Below are positions 50,150 to 59,442 of a stretch of 64,000 nucleotides of DNA, in pieces. The number at the start of each line of letters is the position of its first letter. Positions within the stretch are counted from its first letter, which is position 1. The stretch is from Nocardia arizonensis (GTDB taxonomy: Bacteria > Actinomycetota > Actinomycetes > Mycobacteriales > Mycobacteriaceae), in contig NZ_LGYZ01000014.1 of assembly GCF_001310275.1 (NCBI RefSeq), forward strand, positions 19,529 to 83,528, read 5' to 3'. The position numbers were made by a program, and so were the translations under genes. The notes beneath the pieces were generated by a model. That model searched no databases and was not told the origin of the DNA. It saw only the letters and a program-made list of their open reading frames with translations.

Positions 50150-51445
50150 GTGGTCGTCACCGGTCGGCTTGTCGCCATCGCCGCGCTCGGCGCGGTCCTG
50201 GTCGCCGTGTTGTGGCACAGCTGGTTCGGCGTCGCCGTGGTGACCGGGCTGCTGTGCGCGGCCGTGCTCTTCGACCTGGGCTCAGTGGCCCGCGCGCGCG
50301 ACCTGGACCTGTCGCGGGCGCCGCTGACCGTGGTGCGGCTCGGCCACAGCGCCGAGGTCGAACTCGGCGTCGTGAACACCGGGGCGCGCGTCGCGCGCGG
50401 ATATCTGTGGGACGACTGGCCCGACAGCGCCCGCGCCCGCCGCCGCGCCCATCGGCTCGACTCCGCGCCGAACACCAAGGTCAGGCTGCGGACCACCCTC
50501 ACGCCGAGCTATCGCGGCGATCGTGTCGCGGGTCCGGTCACGGTGCGCCTGTTCGGGCCGCTCGGACTCGCGGGCAGGCAGAGCAGGCGGATCGTCCCGG
50601 CCCGGGTGCGCGCCCTGCCCGCCTTCCGCAGCGAGCGGCTGCTGCGCTCGAAGGTGAAGCGGCTGCAACACCTCGAGGGCCGCAATATCGCGACCGTGCG
50701 CGGTCAGGGCAGCGAATTCGATTCCTTCCGCGAATACGTCGCCGGTGACGACGTGCGGTCCATCGACTGGCGCGCCACCGCGCGCGCGACCGATGTACTG
50801 GTGCGCACGTGGCGCACCGAACGCAACCGCAATGTGCTGATGGTGCTCGACACCGGCCGGACCAGCGCGGGTCGCGTTGGCGATGGCACCCGCCTCGACG
50901 CGAATATCGAGGCGGCGCTACTGCTCGGCGGCGTCGCCGCGGCGGCGGGCGACACGGTCGATCTGCTCGCCTTCGACCGGCAGGTGCGCTCGGAGGTGCG
51001 CGGCATCTCCGGCAGCCGGCTGCAACCGGGTCTTATGCACGCACTGGCGGGCGTCGAGCCGGTGCTGGTGGACACCGACAGCGCCGGGCTGGTCCGCGCG
51101 GCGCTCCAGCGGGCGCGCAGGCGCAGTCTCGTGGTCTGGTTCACCACACTCGACGGCGCGGCGGTGGAGGAGAATCTGCTGCCGGTGCTGCCCGTGCTGG
51201 CGCAGCGCCACCGGGTGCTGATCGTCTCGGCCACCGACACCGATATCGTCGACGCCGCCGCGCGCCGCGCGAACCTCAGCGACCTGTATTCCGCGGCCGC
51301 CGCCGAATCCGTGCTCGCCGAACGCGCACTGGTCCAGGAAGCGTTGCGGCGCAGGGGCGTCGCGGTGGTCGCGGCGGGTCCGGCGCGGCTGCCCGAGGCG
51401 CTCGCGGACGAATACCTGGAACTGAAGCAGTCCGGCGCGATGTGA
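50150..51445 (+). CDS. DUF58 domain-containing protein (VWA-like)
   Basis: A 431-residue protein with two N-terminal membrane segments (LVAIAALGAVLVAVLWHSWFGVAVVTGLLCAAVLF), a beta-rich middle region, and the DUF58 core GSEFDSFREYVAGDDVRSIDWRATARATDVLVRTW. A VWA-like domain follows, with the MIDAS-like start VLMVLDTGRTSAG. It is the usual partner of MoxR. GTG 50150 lies two bases after the moxR stop. The MoxR-DUF58 pair may help assemble cell-envelope complexes, which is inference from other systems. Confidence 0.92.
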   Translation: MVVTGRLVAIAALGAVLVAVLWHSWFGVAVVTGLLCAAVLFDLGSVARARDLDLSRAPLTVVRLGHSAEVELGVVNTGARVARGYLWDDWPDSARARRRAHRLDSAPNTKVRLRTTLTPSYRGDRVAGPVTVRLFGPLGLAGRQSRRIVPARVRALPAFRSERLLRSKVKRLQHLEGRNIATVRGQGSEFDSFREYVAGDDVRSIDWRATARATDVLVRTWRTERNRNVLMVLDTGRTSAGRVGDGTRLDANIEAALLLGGVAAAAGDTVDLLAFDRQVRSEVRGISGSRLQPGLMHALAGVEPVLVDTDSAGLVRAALQRARRRSLVVWFTTLDGAAVEENLLPVLPVLAQRHRVLIVSATDTDIVDAAARRANLSDLYSAAAAESVLAERALVQEALRRRGVAVVAAGPARLPEALADEYLELKQSGAM

Positions 51446-51465
51446 ACGTGCGCGCCGCGGTTCGC

Positions 51466-52242
51466 TCAGCCGGTGCGGACCAGCCCGAGGCTGCGCGGAG
51501 CCAGGGTCCGGCGCTGGCGTTCGGCCACGATCGCGCCGAGCACCTGCACCGGCGGATATCCGTTCGGCGGCGCGACCCCGATGCGCGCGCAGACCGCCGT
51601 GACGAGCGCGCCGCCGAGTCCGGCCTGGACGGCCGGGGTCAGCGTGCGCACGCGGGTCAGATACTGCCGCACCGCCAGCGCCAGATCCTCCGGGATACCG
51701 GACAGATCGAGTCCGGCCACCCAGTTCACCAGCCACGGCGGGGGCACGGCGAGGGCGGGCATGGGCAGCGGCGCCTGCGCGTGCACGACGACGGTGCCCG
51801 CGAGCACATCGCCGACTCGGCGGGCGTTCGGCGAGCACATCGAGGTGATGACCGCGACCGCGCCGAAACTGCCGAATATCCAGAAGTCCACGATGGCGCC
51901 GGCGAGTCCGCGGGTCAGCGCGTGCCGGAAGTCGACGGGTCCGCCGTCGGCGCGCACCACGCGCAGGCCGAGCGCGAATTTGCCGATACTGCGGCCGCGG
52001 GTCAGTGTTTCGATGGTCACCGGATAGCCGACCAGGGTGGTGATGATCAGCACCATCGTGATGGCGTCCGACCACGCGGAGTCGATGCCGGTCGGCAGCA
52101 GCACGACCGCGACGAGGATCACCAGACCGAACATCAAGGCCACTTGGAAGATCAGGTCGATGATGAAGGCGGTGGCGCGCGTCGGAATGCGCGCTATCGC
52201 GAGTTCGAGGGCGACCGCTTCGCCGGTGGTGAATTCGGCCAT
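51466..52242 (-). CDS. RDD family membrane protein
   Basis: A 258-residue protein with an N-terminal RDD domain: ARIPTRATAFIIDLIFQVALMFG carries the family Arg and Asp, then three membrane segments, the GRSIGKFALGLRVVRADG motif, and LAGAIVDFWIFGSF. The C-terminal cytoplasmic part is about 100 residues. ATG 52242 was chosen because the frame further upstream lies inside the SpoIIM gene. It converges on the DUF58 gene and diverges from the SpoIIM gene, an order known from Rv3693-Rv3695-type clusters. A role in transport or membrane assembly is possible. Confidence 0.9.
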   Translation of the reverse strand: MAEFTTGEAVALELAIARIPTRATAFIIDLIFQVALMFGLVILVAVVLLPTGIDSAWSDAITMVLIITTLVGYPVTIETLTRGRSIGKFALGLRVVRADGGPVDFRHALTRGLAGAIVDFWIFGSFGAVAVITSMCSPNARRVGDVLAGTVVVHAQAPLPMPALAVPPPWLVNWVAGLDLSGIPEDLALAVRQYLTRVRTLTPAVQAGLGGALVTAVCARIGVAPPNGYPPVQVLGAIVAERQRRTLAPRSLGLVRTG

Positions 52243-52284
52243 GTCGATAGCATTCTTTCGACCGGCGGTTAGGGAGGCAACCGA

Positions 52285-53373
52285 ATGGACGTGGACGCTT
52301 ACAGCTTGGCACACCGCCGGTCGTGGGAGCGGCTGGACTATCTGGCCCGGCGGCGCAAACTCAGCGGCGCGGAGGCCGACGAGTTGATCGTGCTGTACCG
52401 GCGCACCTCGCAGCAGTTGGCCCGGTTGCAGTCGCACAGTCCCGATCCGCAGTTGATCGCCGGACTGAGCGCGATACTGACCCGTGCCCGTGTCCGGGTG
52501 CTCGGCACCAAGTCCGAGGCGTGGACCGAGGTCGGCCGATTCTTCACCCGCGTCTTCCCGGCGGCGGTATACCGCGCGTGGCCATGGTGGGTCTCGACGG
52601 CGGTGCTGTTCATCGTCGTGGCGACCGTGCTGGCGGTATGGGTCCCCGGTTCGGCCGATGCGCGCGAACTGTTCGGGATTCCCAGCGACAACAGCGCGCT
52701 CACCGAAGCGGGCGGCCAGTTCGAGACCTATTACACCGAACATCCCAACGACGCCTTCGCCGCCCAGGTGTGGACCAACAACGCCTGGGTGGCCGCCATC
52801 GCGCTGTTCACCGGAGTGCTGATCCTGCCCGCGATCTACACGATGTTCATGAACGCGGTGAACGTGGGCATCACGGCGGGCTTGATGGCCGAGGCGGGAC
52901 GTCTCGACGCGTTCTTCGGCTTCATCCTGCCGCACGGAACCCTGGAACTGACGGCGGTTTTCGTCGCGGGCGGGGCCGGCATCAAGTTGGGCTGGACCCT
53001 CATCGATCCGGGCAGGCTGAGCAGGCTGGAGGCCGTCGCGCGGCAGGGCAGGGCCACCGCGAGCATGGCGCTCGGTCTGGTGGCCGTGCTGTTCGTCTCG
53101 GGGCTGTTGGAGGGCTTCGTGACGCCGAGTCCGTTGCCGGTGGCGGTGCGCATCACGATCGGGTTCGCGGCGGAGGCAGCATTCCTCGCTTACGTCTTCA
53201 TCGTGGGTCGGCGTGTGGCGAACGAACAGGACTCGGCGCGCGATTCGCTTCCGCAGGCTGTCGAGCGAACTCCCGAGCGGTGGCAGACAACCGTGAGCAC
53301 ACGCGAAGAAGACGGGCCCGGACAATCGGTAGCAACGCCAGGTTACGTATTAGTGAAGAACTCCCCCATTTGA
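52285..53373 (+). CDS. Stage II sporulation protein M (SpoIIM) family membrane protein
   Basis: A 362-residue protein with an N-terminal cytoplasmic helical region (residues 1-90). The membrane segments include WWVSTAVLFIVVATVLAVWVP and VAAIALFTGVLILPAIYTMFMNAVNVG, with the SpoIIM motif FFGFILPHGTLELTAVFVAGGAGIKLGW. In non-sporulating actinobacteria the family accompanies MoxR, DUF58 and RDD genes and may act in membrane remodelling; the role is unproven. It is divergent from the RDD gene across 42 bases and is followed by a terminator. Confidence 0.92.
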   Translation: MDVDAYSLAHRRSWERLDYLARRRKLSGAEADELIVLYRRTSQQLARLQSHSPDPQLIAGLSAILTRARVRVLGTKSEAWTEVGRFFTRVFPAAVYRAWPWWVSTAVLFIVVATVLAVWVPGSADARELFGIPSDNSALTEAGGQFETYYTEHPNDAFAAQVWTNNAWVAAIALFTGVLILPAIYTMFMNAVNVGITAGLMAEAGRLDAFFGFILPHGTLELTAVFVAGGAGIKLGWTLIDPGRLSRLEAVARQGRATASMALGLVAVLFVSGLLEGFVTPSPLPVAVRITIGFAAEAAFLAYVFIVGRRVANEQDSARDSLPQAVERTPERWQTTVSTREEDGPGQSVATPGYVLVKNSPI

Positions 53374-53377
53374 GTTC

Positions 53378-53415
53378 CGCTGACCGCAGCGAGTCGTGCT
53401 CAGCTGCGGTCAGCG
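53378..53415 (+). terminator. Terminator after the SpoIIM gene
   Basis: CGCTGACCGCAGC pairs perfectly with GCTGCGGTCAGCG across a 12-base loop, four bases beyond the stop codon. Confidence 0.8.
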
Positions 53416-54059
53416 TTACCGTCAACTCTACACAATCGTTATGCCCGCGCAACCCTGCTCGCCCGCGTCGAGCGTATAAAGCAGCGAGCCGGCAAACATA
53501 CGCGGTCCGTATCGGAACCCGGTGTGCAGCTAACCCACAGCTGATTTCGGACGTTCGACGCACCCGCGTTTTCACGCTCCGGTGACCCCGTGCTGCACCC
53601 CTGCGCCACGGGCCCCGAGGCAGGTCACCGTCGGTCCGCCACCCCGGTTGCCGGGCCTATCCGCGACATTCGGTACGCAACCCTCAAAGCCCATCTACCT
53701 GGGGATTCGACTACCGAAGTGGCGGTTGCCAGATATTGGATCGACAGAAAGCAACTTCAAGTTTGTTAAGGCCGCAATTTCCTGATTTGTGACCCGCAAC
53801 GCACCTGATACCCCTATCGATGTTCGGCCAAGATCGGAGGTAACCAGTTGCGGAATCGCGCGCCGAATCGGGGGCGCGGAAGCCACCGTCAGCACCGTAA
53901 CGGCTACTACGGAAGCCGCTGTGATCTTCGCCTCACCGGTGAATATCTCGGGCGTTCTCGGCGATACCGGGAGACTCGGCAAGGGGTATTCCGTCGAGAC
54001 GGCCGCGGCCGCCGATACCGGTGCATCGGTATCGGCGGCCGCTTCGAAGCCGGGTGCGG
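53416..54059. other. Gene-poor region between SpoIIM and MMPL genes
   Basis: No frame in these 644 bases has convincing coding bias, and 53690-53830 is clearly AT-richer than the rest. A GTG frame from 53789 and a TTG frame from 53848 (with GGAGGT at 53837-53842) both run into the 3' end of the MMPL gene and have mixed codon quality, so neither is called. The region may hold a promoter, a small RNA, or the remains of a lost gene. Confidence 0.4.
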
Positions 54060-56225
54060 TCAGGCTTCGGCCAACCCAAGCCGGGAATGGACCACCCGCA
54101 GCGGTCGCGGTGCGAACCATGCCGCCGGGCCGAGCAGCCGCATGGCCACCGGCACCAGCACACCGCGCACCAGCGTGGCATCGATCAGAATCGCCAGACC
54201 GGTACCGAGGCCGAAGAACTGGATGAAGCGCACATCGCTGGTGACGAAGGCGAGGAAGCTGATCGAAATCAGCGCCGCCGCGGTGGTCACCAAGCGGCCG
54301 GTGCGCCCGAGGCCCTCGGTCACCGCGTTGACACCGGAAGCGCCCTGATCGTGCAGTTCCTTGATGCGGCTGATCACGAACACCTCGTAGTCCATCGACA
54401 AACCGAAGGTGATGCAGAACAGCAGCAGCAGCATCGACACGTCCAGCGGCGCGGGCGTGAAGCCGAGGAGTGCGGACAGGTGACCGTCCTGGAAGATGAA
54501 CACCATCAGCCCCAGCGTCGCCGCCAGACTCAGCGCGTTGGACAGCAGCGCCCGCAGCGGCTGCACGATACTGCCGGTGAACAGGAACAACAGCACGAAA
54601 GTCGTCACGACGATCCACCCGACCGCGATCGGCAACCGGTCGCCGATGGAGGCGAGACTGTCGCGCAGTTCGGCCACCTGACCGCCGACCAGCGCCCGCG
54701 TTCCCGGCGGCGCGGCCACCGCGCGCACCCGCTCCACGAGGTCCCTGGCCGCGGGAGAATTGCGGTCGAGATCGATGTGCACGCTCAGGCGCTGCGCGTC
54801 GGGACGGGCGAACCGCGCGTCGGCGGGCGACACGGCCGTGCGCTGCCCCGCCGCGAACGTGCCCGCACTGGAATCGACCTGCACGACGTGCTCGACCCGC
54901 GACAGCGCGCTCGCGTACTCGCCGACGGCGGACGCGCTCACCCCGGAGGTGGTGACCACCGAGAGCGTATTCGCGCCGCCCCCGACGAATTCCGTGCGCA
55001 TGGCGTCGCCGACCTGCCGGGGCTCGACGGTGGTGGGCAGCACCCGGTCGTCCGGCGTGCCGAATTGGACGCCGAGCAGCGGTGCGGCCGCCAACAGCAG
55101 TAGCGCGATCACGGGAACGCCGGCGAGCACGGGCCTGCGCATGGCGAAATCGGCCACCCCGGACCAGAAGCGAGAGGATTCGCCGCGAATACCGTTGACG
55201 CCCGGCACCTTCCACGCGTCGGCGCGCGCGCCGAGCGCGGCCATGAGGGCGGGCAGGGTGACGACCGCGGCCGCCGCGGCGATGGCGACCACACCGATGC
55301 CCGCGTAGGCGAACGAACGCAGGAAGTACTGCGGGAAGATCACCAGCGACGACAGTGCCGCCATCACGGTGGCCCCGCTGAACACGATGGTCCGGCCCGC
55401 CGTCGAGACCGCCGCGACGACCGCGTCCGGCGGCGTCGCGCCCGCGGTGCGCCGCTCACGGAACCGACCGACCATGAGCAGTCCGTAGTCGACAGCGAGA
55501 CCGAGTCCGAGCGCGGTGGTCAGGTTGACCGCGTAGACCGAGACGTCGGTGAGCGAGCCGAGTATCGACAGTTCGGTGAAGGTGCCGAGGATGGCGATAC
55601 CGCCGACCGCCAGGGTCAGCAGTGCGGCGACCACATTGCCGAATGCCAGCACCAGCAGCACCATGATCAGCGGCACCGCGATGCCCTCGGCGAGTCCGAG
55701 ATCCTTGCCGATCTGTTCGGTGACCGCGCCGAAGGTGGCCGACATGCCGCCGAGACGCACCTGGACGACGGGTCCGTCCGCGCTGTACTTCTCGACGATC
55801 CGCGTGGCGTTCTCGGTCTTGACCTCGGGATCGGTCGCGGCATTGCCCGCCAGCACGACCGCTGCGGTGCCGTCGGTGGAACGCATGGCGGGTGAGCCCG
55901 TGTCCCAGTAGGACACCACATTGGTCAGCCGGGAGTCGGCGGCGAGTTCGCGTGCCAGCGCGCGCCCGGCCTCGGCCGCCGCGCCCCCGTCGACGCTGCC
56001 CTCCTTGGCCCGCACCAGGAATATGTAATCGCTGTCCGCGCCGAACTCCCGCGTCAACTGAGTCGTCGCGAGACTGGATTCGGCGCCCGGATCCTCCTGG
56101 CCGCCTGCCTGCATCTTGCCGAAGGCGGTGACGCCGAACGCCCCGCCCGCGATGAGCGCCAGCGCACTGGCGATGAGTATCCATCGCGCGCGCCGAACCA
56201 CGAATCTGCCGAGTCGTTCGAACAT
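54060..56225 (-). CDS. MMPL family transporter
   Basis: A 721-residue RND-type membrane protein. Membrane segment 1 (ILIASALALIAGGAFGVTAFG) precedes an extracytoplasmic domain. A block of five segments contains TTALGLGLAVDYGLLMVGRFRE, which carries the D-Y pair of proton-driven MmpL proteins. A second extracytoplasmic domain and a second block follow (ITFGLSMDYEVFVISRIKELHD). These proteins export lipids or drugs. ATG 56225 follows GGGAGG. It diverges from a TetR gene, the probable regulator. The protein is shorter than lipid-exporting mycobacterial MmpLs, nearer the drug-efflux type. Confidence 0.93.
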   Translation of the reverse strand: MFERLGRFVVRRARWILIASALALIAGGAFGVTAFGKMQAGGQEDPGAESSLATTQLTREFGADSDYIFLVRAKEGSVDGGAAAEAGRALARELAADSRLTNVVSYWDTGSPAMRSTDGTAAVVLAGNAATDPEVKTENATRIVEKYSADGPVVQVRLGGMSATFGAVTEQIGKDLGLAEGIAVPLIMVLLVLAFGNVVAALLTLAVGGIAILGTFTELSILGSLTDVSVYAVNLTTALGLGLAVDYGLLMVGRFRERRTAGATPPDAVVAAVSTAGRTIVFSGATVMAALSSLVIFPQYFLRSFAYAGIGVVAIAAAAAVVTLPALMAALGARADAWKVPGVNGIRGESSRFWSGVADFAMRRPVLAGVPVIALLLLAAAPLLGVQFGTPDDRVLPTTVEPRQVGDAMRTEFVGGGANTLSVVTTSGVSASAVGEYASALSRVEHVVQVDSSAGTFAAGQRTAVSPADARFARPDAQRLSVHIDLDRNSPAARDLVERVRAVAAPPGTRALVGGQVAELRDSLASIGDRLPIAVGWIVVTTFVLLFLFTGSIVQPLRALLSNALSLAATLGLMVFIFQDGHLSALLGFTPAPLDVSMLLLLFCITFGLSMDYEVFVISRIKELHDQGASGVNAVTEGLGRTGRLVTTAAALISISFLAFVTSDVRFIQFFGLGTGLAILIDATLVRGVLVPVAMRLLGPAAWFAPRPLRVVHSRLGLAEA

Positions 56226-56239
56226 GTCGGGCCTCCCGA

Positions 56240-56285
56240 TCGGGATGTTGTCGCCTGTAAACTTTATGGGTGTTAACTTGCCATT
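56240..56285. promoter_or_regulatory. Likely operator/promoter between MMPL and TetR genes
   Basis: The short divergent gap is AT-rich and contains GTAAAC-8-GTTAAC-like half sites (about 56256-56275), followed by TTGCCATTCAATGTG. The arms match only partly (five of six), so this is a candidate TetR operator overlapping both promoters. Confidence 0.35.
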
Positions 56286-56314
56286 CAATGTGTGCAGCTG
56301 TCAACATCGAAGTG

Positions 56315-57022
56315 ATGACCCGCCGCGGAACGACCGGTAAAAACGTCGCCACCAGCCAGAAGCCGAACCGTGAATCCCCCTATCACCACGGCGATCTGCG
56401 CAATGCGCTGGTGCGCGCCGCCGCCGCGCTGGCCGAGAACGGCGGCCCCGAGGCGGTCACCGTGCGCGCCGCGGCCCGCCGGGTCGGGGTCACGCCGACC
56501 GCCGCCTACCGCCATTTCGCCAATCACGACCAATTGCTCGCGGCGGCACACGAACAGGCGCAGCGCACGCTGTTCGACGCCATCTCGGAATCGATAGCCA
56601 CCCTCGAACCGGATGCGCACCCCATGCGCAAACTGGACGCGGCGGGCCGCGGTTACATCACCTTCGCCATGCGCGAACCCGGCCTGTTCCGCACCGCCTT
56701 CTGCGTCACCGAGACCACCGCCGACGTCACCGAGACCACCCACGGCGACCAGGGCTATCTCGACGCCCCCGCGTTCACTTTGCTCACCGACCTACTGGAC
56801 GAGATGGTCGCGATCGGCTACACCGATCCCGCGGACCGCCCCGAGGCCGAGTTGGGCGCGTGGTCGACCGTTCACGGCATGGCCTGGCTGATAATCGACG
56901 GCGCACTCGGCCACCTCGACGACGGCAGGCGCGAGGTGATGGTCCAGCACGTCATCGACCTGGTACGCCGCGGACTCGGCACCGGTCCGGCGGCGGCTTC
57001 GTACCTCGGCGGTCCCCACTGA
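56315..57022 (+). CDS. TetR/AcrR family regulator
   Basis: A 235-residue regulator. The N-terminal DNA-binding domain lies at about 15-65, beginning SPYHHGDLRNALVRAAAALAENGG with the helix-turn-helix VTVRAAARRVGVTPTAAYRHF. A WHG-type C-terminal ligand domain follows (ELGAWSTVHGMAWLIIDGALG). Divergent transcription from the MMPL gene suggests that it represses that exporter. ATG 56315 is preferred; in-frame starts further upstream would overlap the operator gap. Confidence 0.9.
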   Translation: MTRRGTTGKNVATSQKPNRESPYHHGDLRNALVRAAAALAENGGPEAVTVRAAARRVGVTPTAAYRHFANHDQLLAAAHEQAQRTLFDAISESIATLEPDAHPMRKLDAAGRGYITFAMREPGLFRTAFCVTETTADVTETTHGDQGYLDAPAFTLLTDLLDEMVAIGYTDPADRPEAELGAWSTVHGMAWLIIDGALGHLDDGRREVMVQHVIDLVRRGLGTGPAAASYLGGPH

Positions 57023-57245
57023 TACACAGGCGGGTTCCGATCCTGTGCATAACCCTCTAGGCGAGGATGAGGGTCGCGAGATCGCGTCGGCGAATGCAGG
57101 CGCGCGAGTCGTCGGTTTTCGCGAAAAATCGCTTCTACCTGCTGTTTTCCGAATCTCTACGAGACGTGCTATGGCCGGCCGCGTCGATCGTGGAGGTCGC
57201 GTGGGCGTTGTCGAGCTATCTCCAGGGCGCAGAGGGCCGACATAG

Positions 57246-57275
57246 TTATCCACAGAAATCCATTGGTTATCCACA
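57246..57275 (+). promoter_or_regulatory. Pair of consensus DnaA boxes
   Basis: Perfect TTATCCACA sites lie at 57246-57254 and 57267-57275, each followed by G, in the gap between the TetR stop and the end of the convergent secreted-protein gene. Spacing is 21 bases start to start, about two helical turns, so both face the same side of the DNA. No replication genes are adjacent. Confidence 0.5.
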
Positions 57276-57290
57276 GGTCGAGAAAGCAAA

Positions 57291-58736
57291 TCACCCGATA
57301 CGGAGGATGCCCGTCACGGTGCCCTGCCAGATTCGGCCGTCCGCGGCGATCAGTGCCGACATCTGGATCGGATCGTCCACGACGGTGCCCGGCAGCGGTT
57401 GATACCCCAGCACCGCGCCGGTGTCGGGATCGAGGACCGTCGAGGCGTATCCGTCCAGCGGCGTCGTGTCCGCCGTTCCGACCCGGGTGATCGTGTACAG
57501 ATATCCGTCGGCCGTGGACACATGCGGAACCGCCGCACTGCGCACCTCGTTGTCCCAGACGATGTCACATCCGTGGTCGTCCACATCGACGCGCGCCATC
57601 CCGCCCGCGAACGGCGCGGCGGGCGGCAGCGCCGGACCGGCGTCGTCGGGCACGGCGGGATAGGGATAACCGTAGGTACTCGAGACGAAGACCGACCGCC
57701 CGATCCCGATGGGCGAATTCTCACTGCCCGACCCGGCCGGGCCAGGCAGCGGCAATTCACATATGGATCGCCCGCCACCGATGGCGATATCGCCGGACCG
57801 GTAGACCAGCACCCGCACCCGATCCGCGGCGTTGTCGACGATCGTCAGGTACTCCGCACCGGTATACGGACCGAAATAGGTCGGCGTCGACCCGGTCCCC
57901 CAACCGAGCTGACCCGGTTTGCGTCCCGGCCCGCGATCGTAGGGCGCGCGCCACAGCTGCCGCGGTGCACCCGCCGCGTCGGCGCGGAACTCGTAGAGGG
58001 CGTGGGTCGTCGCCACCGCGACCTCGCCGCCCGGCGCCGACGAGATACTGTTCGCGACCCGCTCCCCCGCGGGCAGCGCCACCGTCGACACCGCCCCGGA
58101 CGGGTTCACGGCGCCGACCACCCCGCCGCCGGTGGCGAACCAGACCGTGCCGGACCAGTCGGCCACGAGTCCGGTGACATTGTCTCCCTGCGGGATCGCC
58201 GCCGACAGGTCGATGCGGCTGTCGACCGACAAGCGCCACCGGCCCCGCTCGTCGCGCGCGTGCCCGACCCGGATCAGCGCGCGTTCCCCGTCGACCAGCA
58301 CAAGCCGATCGTCGCGGTCGAGGTAGGCGTACACACCGCCCAGCAGACTGCCCTTCGCCAATCCCATTGCCGCCGAGGAGGTTCCGATTGGTCCCGACCC
58401 ATCGGGTTCGATCAGGAGCACGTTCGGCGCGCGGTCGGCGATCGAGGTACACAGCGCGACCACAATGCCGTCGTGCCCCTGCAACAGAGTCGGGCAGGCC
58501 GCGGCGAGCGGATAGGCGGTCACCGGATGCGGTCCTAGTCCGGGTCCGGGCAGGGCCGTCGCATCCGAGGAACCGGCGTCACCGTGCATGGTCGCCGTGC
58601 CGGGCGGTCCCAGATACGGATTCGGCGGGGCGAGCGGTCCGAGCGCCGTCGCCGCGTCGGCGGCGCCGACCGTGGCGAAGGCGACCGTGGCGAAGGCGAC
58701 CGCGCAGACCGCGAGCAGGACCGAACACACACGCAT
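57291..58736 (-). CDS. Secreted protein with beta-propeller-like repeats
   Basis: A 481-residue exported protein. The signal peptide MRVCSVLLAVCAVAFATVAFATVGAADA includes a short internal duplication (FATVAFATV). The mature part is rich in Gly-Asp/Asn turns and repeated strand patterns (GLVADWSGTVWFATGGGVVG, SISSAPGGEVAVATTHALYEF, VSTADGYLYTITRVG, ALIAADGRIWQGTVTGILRIG), as in beta-propellers or YncE/SMP-30-like folds. Cysteines occur in pairs and could form disulphides. No catalytic residues are recognisable. It ends 15 bases from the DnaA boxes. Confidence 0.75.
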   Translation of the reverse strand: MRVCSVLLAVCAVAFATVAFATVGAADAATALGPLAPPNPYLGPPGTATMHGDAGSSDATALPGPGLGPHPVTAYPLAAACPTLLQGHDGIVVALCTSIADRAPNVLLIEPDGSGPIGTSSAAMGLAKGSLLGGVYAYLDRDDRLVLVDGERALIRVGHARDERGRWRLSVDSRIDLSAAIPQGDNVTGLVADWSGTVWFATGGGVVGAVNPSGAVSTVALPAGERVANSISSAPGGEVAVATTHALYEFRADAAGAPRQLWRAPYDRGPGRKPGQLGWGTGSTPTYFGPYTGAEYLTIVDNAADRVRVLVYRSGDIAIGGGRSICELPLPGPAGSGSENSPIGIGRSVFVSSTYGYPYPAVPDDAGPALPPAAPFAGGMARVDVDDHGCDIVWDNEVRSAAVPHVSTADGYLYTITRVGTADTTPLDGYASTVLDPDTGAVLGYQPLPGTVVDDPIQMSALIAADGRIWQGTVTGILRIG

Positions 58737-58794
58737 GGACAGACCTCGTATCGGGTACGGGACATTGACCGAATGCCAGCCTAAGCTTCGAGCC

Positions 58795-59433
58795 ATGAGC
58801 GGAATCCGGGATCGCTTCCTGTCCACGTTGGCCGGACAGCTGGGCAGACCGCACGGGCTGCTCGGCAAGGGTGTCGCGTCGGTGCTCAATCGCAGCAACA
58901 GGTCCGCCATCACCGCGGCGGTCGACTGCGCCGCCGCGGGTCCGGGCGGCCGGGTCGCCGATATCGGATTCGGCGGCGGCGCGGGCCTGCGACAGTTGCT
59001 CGACGTCGTCGGCGAGCACGGCGTCGTCCACGGCGTCGAACTGTCCGTCGACATGCTGACCAGGGCCGAGTCCGTGTACGCGAAGGACATCGCCGCCGGA
59101 CGGCTGCATCTCGCGGAGGGCAGTCTGACCGCGCTGCCCCTGGAGGAGAACAGCCTGGACGCGGCCATCACCGTGAACACGATCTATTTCGTCGCGGACC
59201 TGGACGCCGTGTGCGCCGAACTCGCGCGCGTGGTCCGCCCCGGCGGCCGGGCGGTGATCGGCATCGCCGATCCCGAGGCCGCGGCGAAGCTGCCGTTCAC
59301 CGCCCACGGTTTCCTCCTGCGCCCGGTCCCCGAGGTGATCGCCGCATTCGAACGCGCCGGATGCGAGGTCGAGCACCGGCATTTCGCGCATCGGCCGATA
59401 CCGCATCACATGCTGATCGGCCGACCGCGGTAA
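58795..59433 (+). CDS. Class I SAM-dependent methyltransferase
   Basis: A 212-residue methyltransferase. Motif I is VADIGFGGGAGLRQLLDVV, the strand-2 end VHGVELSVDML, motif II SLDAAITVNTIYFVADL, and the post-II segment LARVVRPGGRAVIGIAD. It is small and lacks extra domains; the substrate is unknown. ATG 58795 was selected because the longer frame lies over the divergent secreted-protein gene. Its stop lies ten bases from the convergent PntA-like gene. Confidence 0.88.
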   Translation: MSGIRDRFLSTLAGQLGRPHGLLGKGVASVLNRSNRSAITAAVDCAAAGPGGRVADIGFGGGAGLRQLLDVVGEHGVVHGVELSVDMLTRAESVYAKDIAAGRLHLAEGSLTALPLEENSLDAAITVNTIYFVADLDAVCAELARVVRPGGRAVIGIADPEAAAKLPFTAHGFLLRPVPEVIAAFERAGCEVEHRHFAHRPIPHHMLIGRPR

Positions 59434-59442
59434 CCCATTCGT

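Noticed and set aside
57067..57402. Plus-strand frame of 111 codons after the TetR gene
   Set aside because: Runs over the DnaA boxes and into the secreted-protein gene; no good start context.
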